Positions 21,161-22,381 of a DNA stretch of 22,381 nucleotides are shown in pieces; position 1 is the stretch's first letter; the number at the start of each line of letters is the position of its first letter. Position numbers and translations under genes: made by a program. Where the stretch lies: NCBI GenBank assembly GCA_001916715.1, contig MNSZ01000065.1:1-22381 (forward strand), given 5' to 3'. The notes beneath the pieces are model-generated. The model ran no database searches, was not told the origin of the DNA, and saw nothing but the letters and a program-made list of their open reading frames with translations. Source of the stretch: Firmicutes bacterium CAG:24053_14 (GTDB lineage Bacteria > Bacillota > Clostridia > Oscillospirales > Oscillospiraceae).

Positions 21161-21631
21161 TCAGAGGCTTTCGACCCATGCGGCGAGGTCTGCTTTTGAT
21201 GTGCCGCGTCTGAACACCTTGCCCTCTAAGAGCTTAGCGCCGCCGCAGCTCGGCTTGAGCACGGAATTTGTCTTGCCCATGCCGCTGCTGCCGGAGGTGG
21301 CAAAGGGGATGACCGTTTTGCCGGAAAGCTCGCAGCCTTCAAGGAAGGTGTTTATGATCCTCGGCGCAACATACCACCAGATCGGGAAGCCGACGTATAT
21401 TTTGTCATAAGCGCTGACGTCAGGCAGCTTTGCTATTGCCGGGCGCGCGTCGGGGTCGTTCATTTCAATCGTCGAGCGAGCATTCTTGTCCATCCAGTTG
21501 AGGTCGCCGGGCTTGTACGGAACCTCGGGGACTATCTCGAAAAGATCGGCGCCGATCGCCTCGGCCAGCGTGCTTGCAACTGCCTTGGTAGAACCCGTCG
21601 GTGAAAAATATGCAACTAAGCTTTTGCTCAT
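21161..21631 (-). CDS. Flavodoxin
   Basis: A 156-residue flavodoxin-fold FMN protein. The N-terminal phosphate-binding loop is SPTGSTKAVA (residues ~10-19). The isoalloxazine-side loops are GFPIWWYVAPRIINTFLE and PFATSGSSGMGKT. It resembles the flavodoxin_4 type found in anaerobes. It may serve as an electron carrier or quinone-type reductase; proximity to nifJ supports an electron-carrier role. The start ATG 21629-21631 has AAGGAG (complement of 21640-21645) 8 bases upstream; a GTG at 21640 would overlap that site and is rejected. A terminator separates it from nifJ, so it has its own promoter. Confidence 0.9.
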   Translation of the reverse strand: MSKSLVAYFSPTGSTKAVASTLAEAIGADLFEIVPEVPYKPGDLNWMDKNARSTIEMNDPDARPAIAKLPDVSAYDKIYVGFPIWWYVAPRIINTFLEGCELSGKTVIPFATSGSSGMGKTNSVLKPSCGGAKLLEGKVFRRGTSKADLAAWVESL

Positions 21632-21684
21632 GATTATCACTCCTTATTTAATCTTGATAACTATATTGTACACCATAAGTCAAA

Positions 21685-21716
21685 AAATGCACAGTGCCGC
21701 CCGGCACTGTGCATTT
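21685..21716 (-). terminator. Terminator after nifJ
   Basis: AAATGCACAGTGCCG (21685-21699) and CGGCACTGTGCATTT (21702-21716) are perfect 15-base arms around CC. On the minus strand the hairpin runs into a T-run, 14 bases after the nifJ stop. Confidence 0.9.
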
Positions 21717-21729
21717 AAAATTTTGCTGA

Positions 21730-22381
21730 TTACTTGTACATCTCGATGAGACGCTGCAGATGCTCGTAGCGAGCCTTTGCATTCTCCTCGTTGCGCTCGA
21801 ACAGGTTCTCAGCGCGGTCGGGGAACTCACGGGTCAGACGGTTGTAGCGAGCCTCGTTCATGAGGAAGTCGCGGTAGCCGCCTGCAGGAGCCTTGGAATC
21901 GAGGGTGAACTTGCCGGTCTCAGCCGCAGGATTGTAGCGGAAGAGGTTCCAGTAGCCGCACTCTACAGCCTTCTTCATTTCGGACTGGCAGTTGGTCATG
22001 CCGCCCTTGATCGAGTGCATCTCGCAGGGAGAGTAAGCAATGATGATAGACGGGCCGGGATAAGCCTCGGCTTCCTTGATGGCCTTGAGGGTCTGGATCA
22101 TGTTTGCACCCATTGCGATCTGTGCAACGTAGACATAGCCGTAGGTCATGGCGATCTCGGCGAGGGACTTGGACTTGATCTCCTTGCCTGCTGCCGCAAA
22201 CTGAGCGACCTGGCCGATGTTGGATGCCTTGGAAGCCTGACCGCCGGTGTTGGAGTAGACCTCAGTGTTGAATACGAAGATGTTGACGTCTTCGCCGGAA
22301 GCGAGAACGTGGTCAACGCCGCCGAAGCCGATGTCGAATGCCCAGCCGTCGCCGCCGAAGATCCAGCAGCTCTTCTTGTTC
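21730..22381 (-). CDS. nifJ: Pyruvate:ferredoxin (flavodoxin) oxidoreductase, C-terminal part
   Basis: The last ~216 residues of PFOR, which oxidises pyruvate to acetyl-CoA and CO2 and reduces ferredoxin or flavodoxin in anaerobic metabolism. The frame is open to the right window edge, so the N-terminus, the Fe-S domains and the start lie outside. The visible part contains the thiamine-pyrophosphate site: GGDGWAFDIGFGGVDHVLAS, then NTEVYSNTGGQASKA. A domain VI region follows (GPSIIIAYSPCEMHSI, with the conserved Cys), then the C-terminal helical extension ending RLIEMYK. Codon choice is strongly biased (ATC, TTC, AAG), as expected for a highly expressed gene. The apparent internal ATG at 22149 is not the true start. 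Confidence 0.95.
   Translation of the reverse strand, partial: NKKSCWIFGGDGWAFDIGFGGVDHVLASGEDVNIFVFNTEVYSNTGGQASKASNIGQVAQFAAAGKEIKSKSLAEIAMTYGYVYVAQIAMGANMIQTLKAIKEAEAYPGPSIIIAYSPCEMHSIKGGMTNCQSEMKKAVECGYWNLFRYNPAAETGKFTLDSKAPAGGYRDFLMNEARYNRLTREFPDRAENLFERNEENAKARYEHLQRLIEMYK

Overview
The window is almost entirely a GC-rich, densely packed bacterial contig that reads as an anaerobic gut-type member of the Clostridia. Supporting signs are pyruvate:ferredoxin oxidoreductase beside a flavodoxin, a three-subunit molybdenum hydroxylase, strong AGGAGG ribosome sites, occasional TTG starts, and a MoxR/VWA cassette of a kind I recall from Clostridia. The exact lineage cannot be fixed from sequence alone. 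The first ~360-375 bases differ: they are AT-rich and encode the C-terminal part of a MetA-type homoserine acyltransferase. That frame runs head-on into a truncated YitT-like membrane gene, so the left edge is probably a chimeric assembly join or a recent recombination scar.

Left block (0.36-3.45 kb, mostly minus strand): a truncated YitT-family gene behind a LysR regulator, a 58-residue membrane peptide (+), a SPOUT/TrmH-family RNA methyltransferase and a tandem 4-oxalocrotonate-tautomerase-like protein, separated by clear hairpins.

Central block (3.6-8.4 kb, plus strand): a Crp/Fnr-family regulator with a dyad over its -10, then a molybdenum hydroxylase operon in the order FAD subunit, [2Fe-2S] subunit, molybdopterin subunit (the coxMSL order). 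The substrate cannot be read from the sequence.

Cassette block (8.5-15.1 kb, plus strand): a VWA protein with a degenerate zincin-like N-terminus, a cytoplasmic BspA-type leucine-rich-repeat protein of about 20 repeats, a MoxR-type AAA+ ATPase started at TTG, a 167-residue unknown, and a two-part frame. That frame joins a degenerate histidine-kinase-like ATPase fold to a type I dehydroquinase-like domain that lacks the usual catalytic residues. This is the least described part of the window. Because MoxR/VWA pairs (CoxD/CoxE) mature a molybdenum hydroxylase elsewhere, a functional link with the upstream operon is plausible but unproven.

Right block (15.2-22.4 kb): a four-gene run (DUF2798-like membrane protein, a reduced trigger-factor-like protein, a TylF-type methyltransferase with an N-terminal Rossmann domain, a MATE exporter). 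It ends in a 250-bp MITE-like element whose inverted ends are themselves terminator hairpins, abutting a tRNA-Leu(UAG) on the minus strand. Then come DUF554 and EamA membrane proteins (+) and, on the minus strand, a flavodoxin and the 3' end of nifJ, which runs off the right edge.

Most genes follow each other by 0-20 bases or by TAATG/ATGA/TGATG overlaps, so the plus-strand blocks are probably polycistronic. No CRISPR array, rRNA, transposase, integrase or origin was found.
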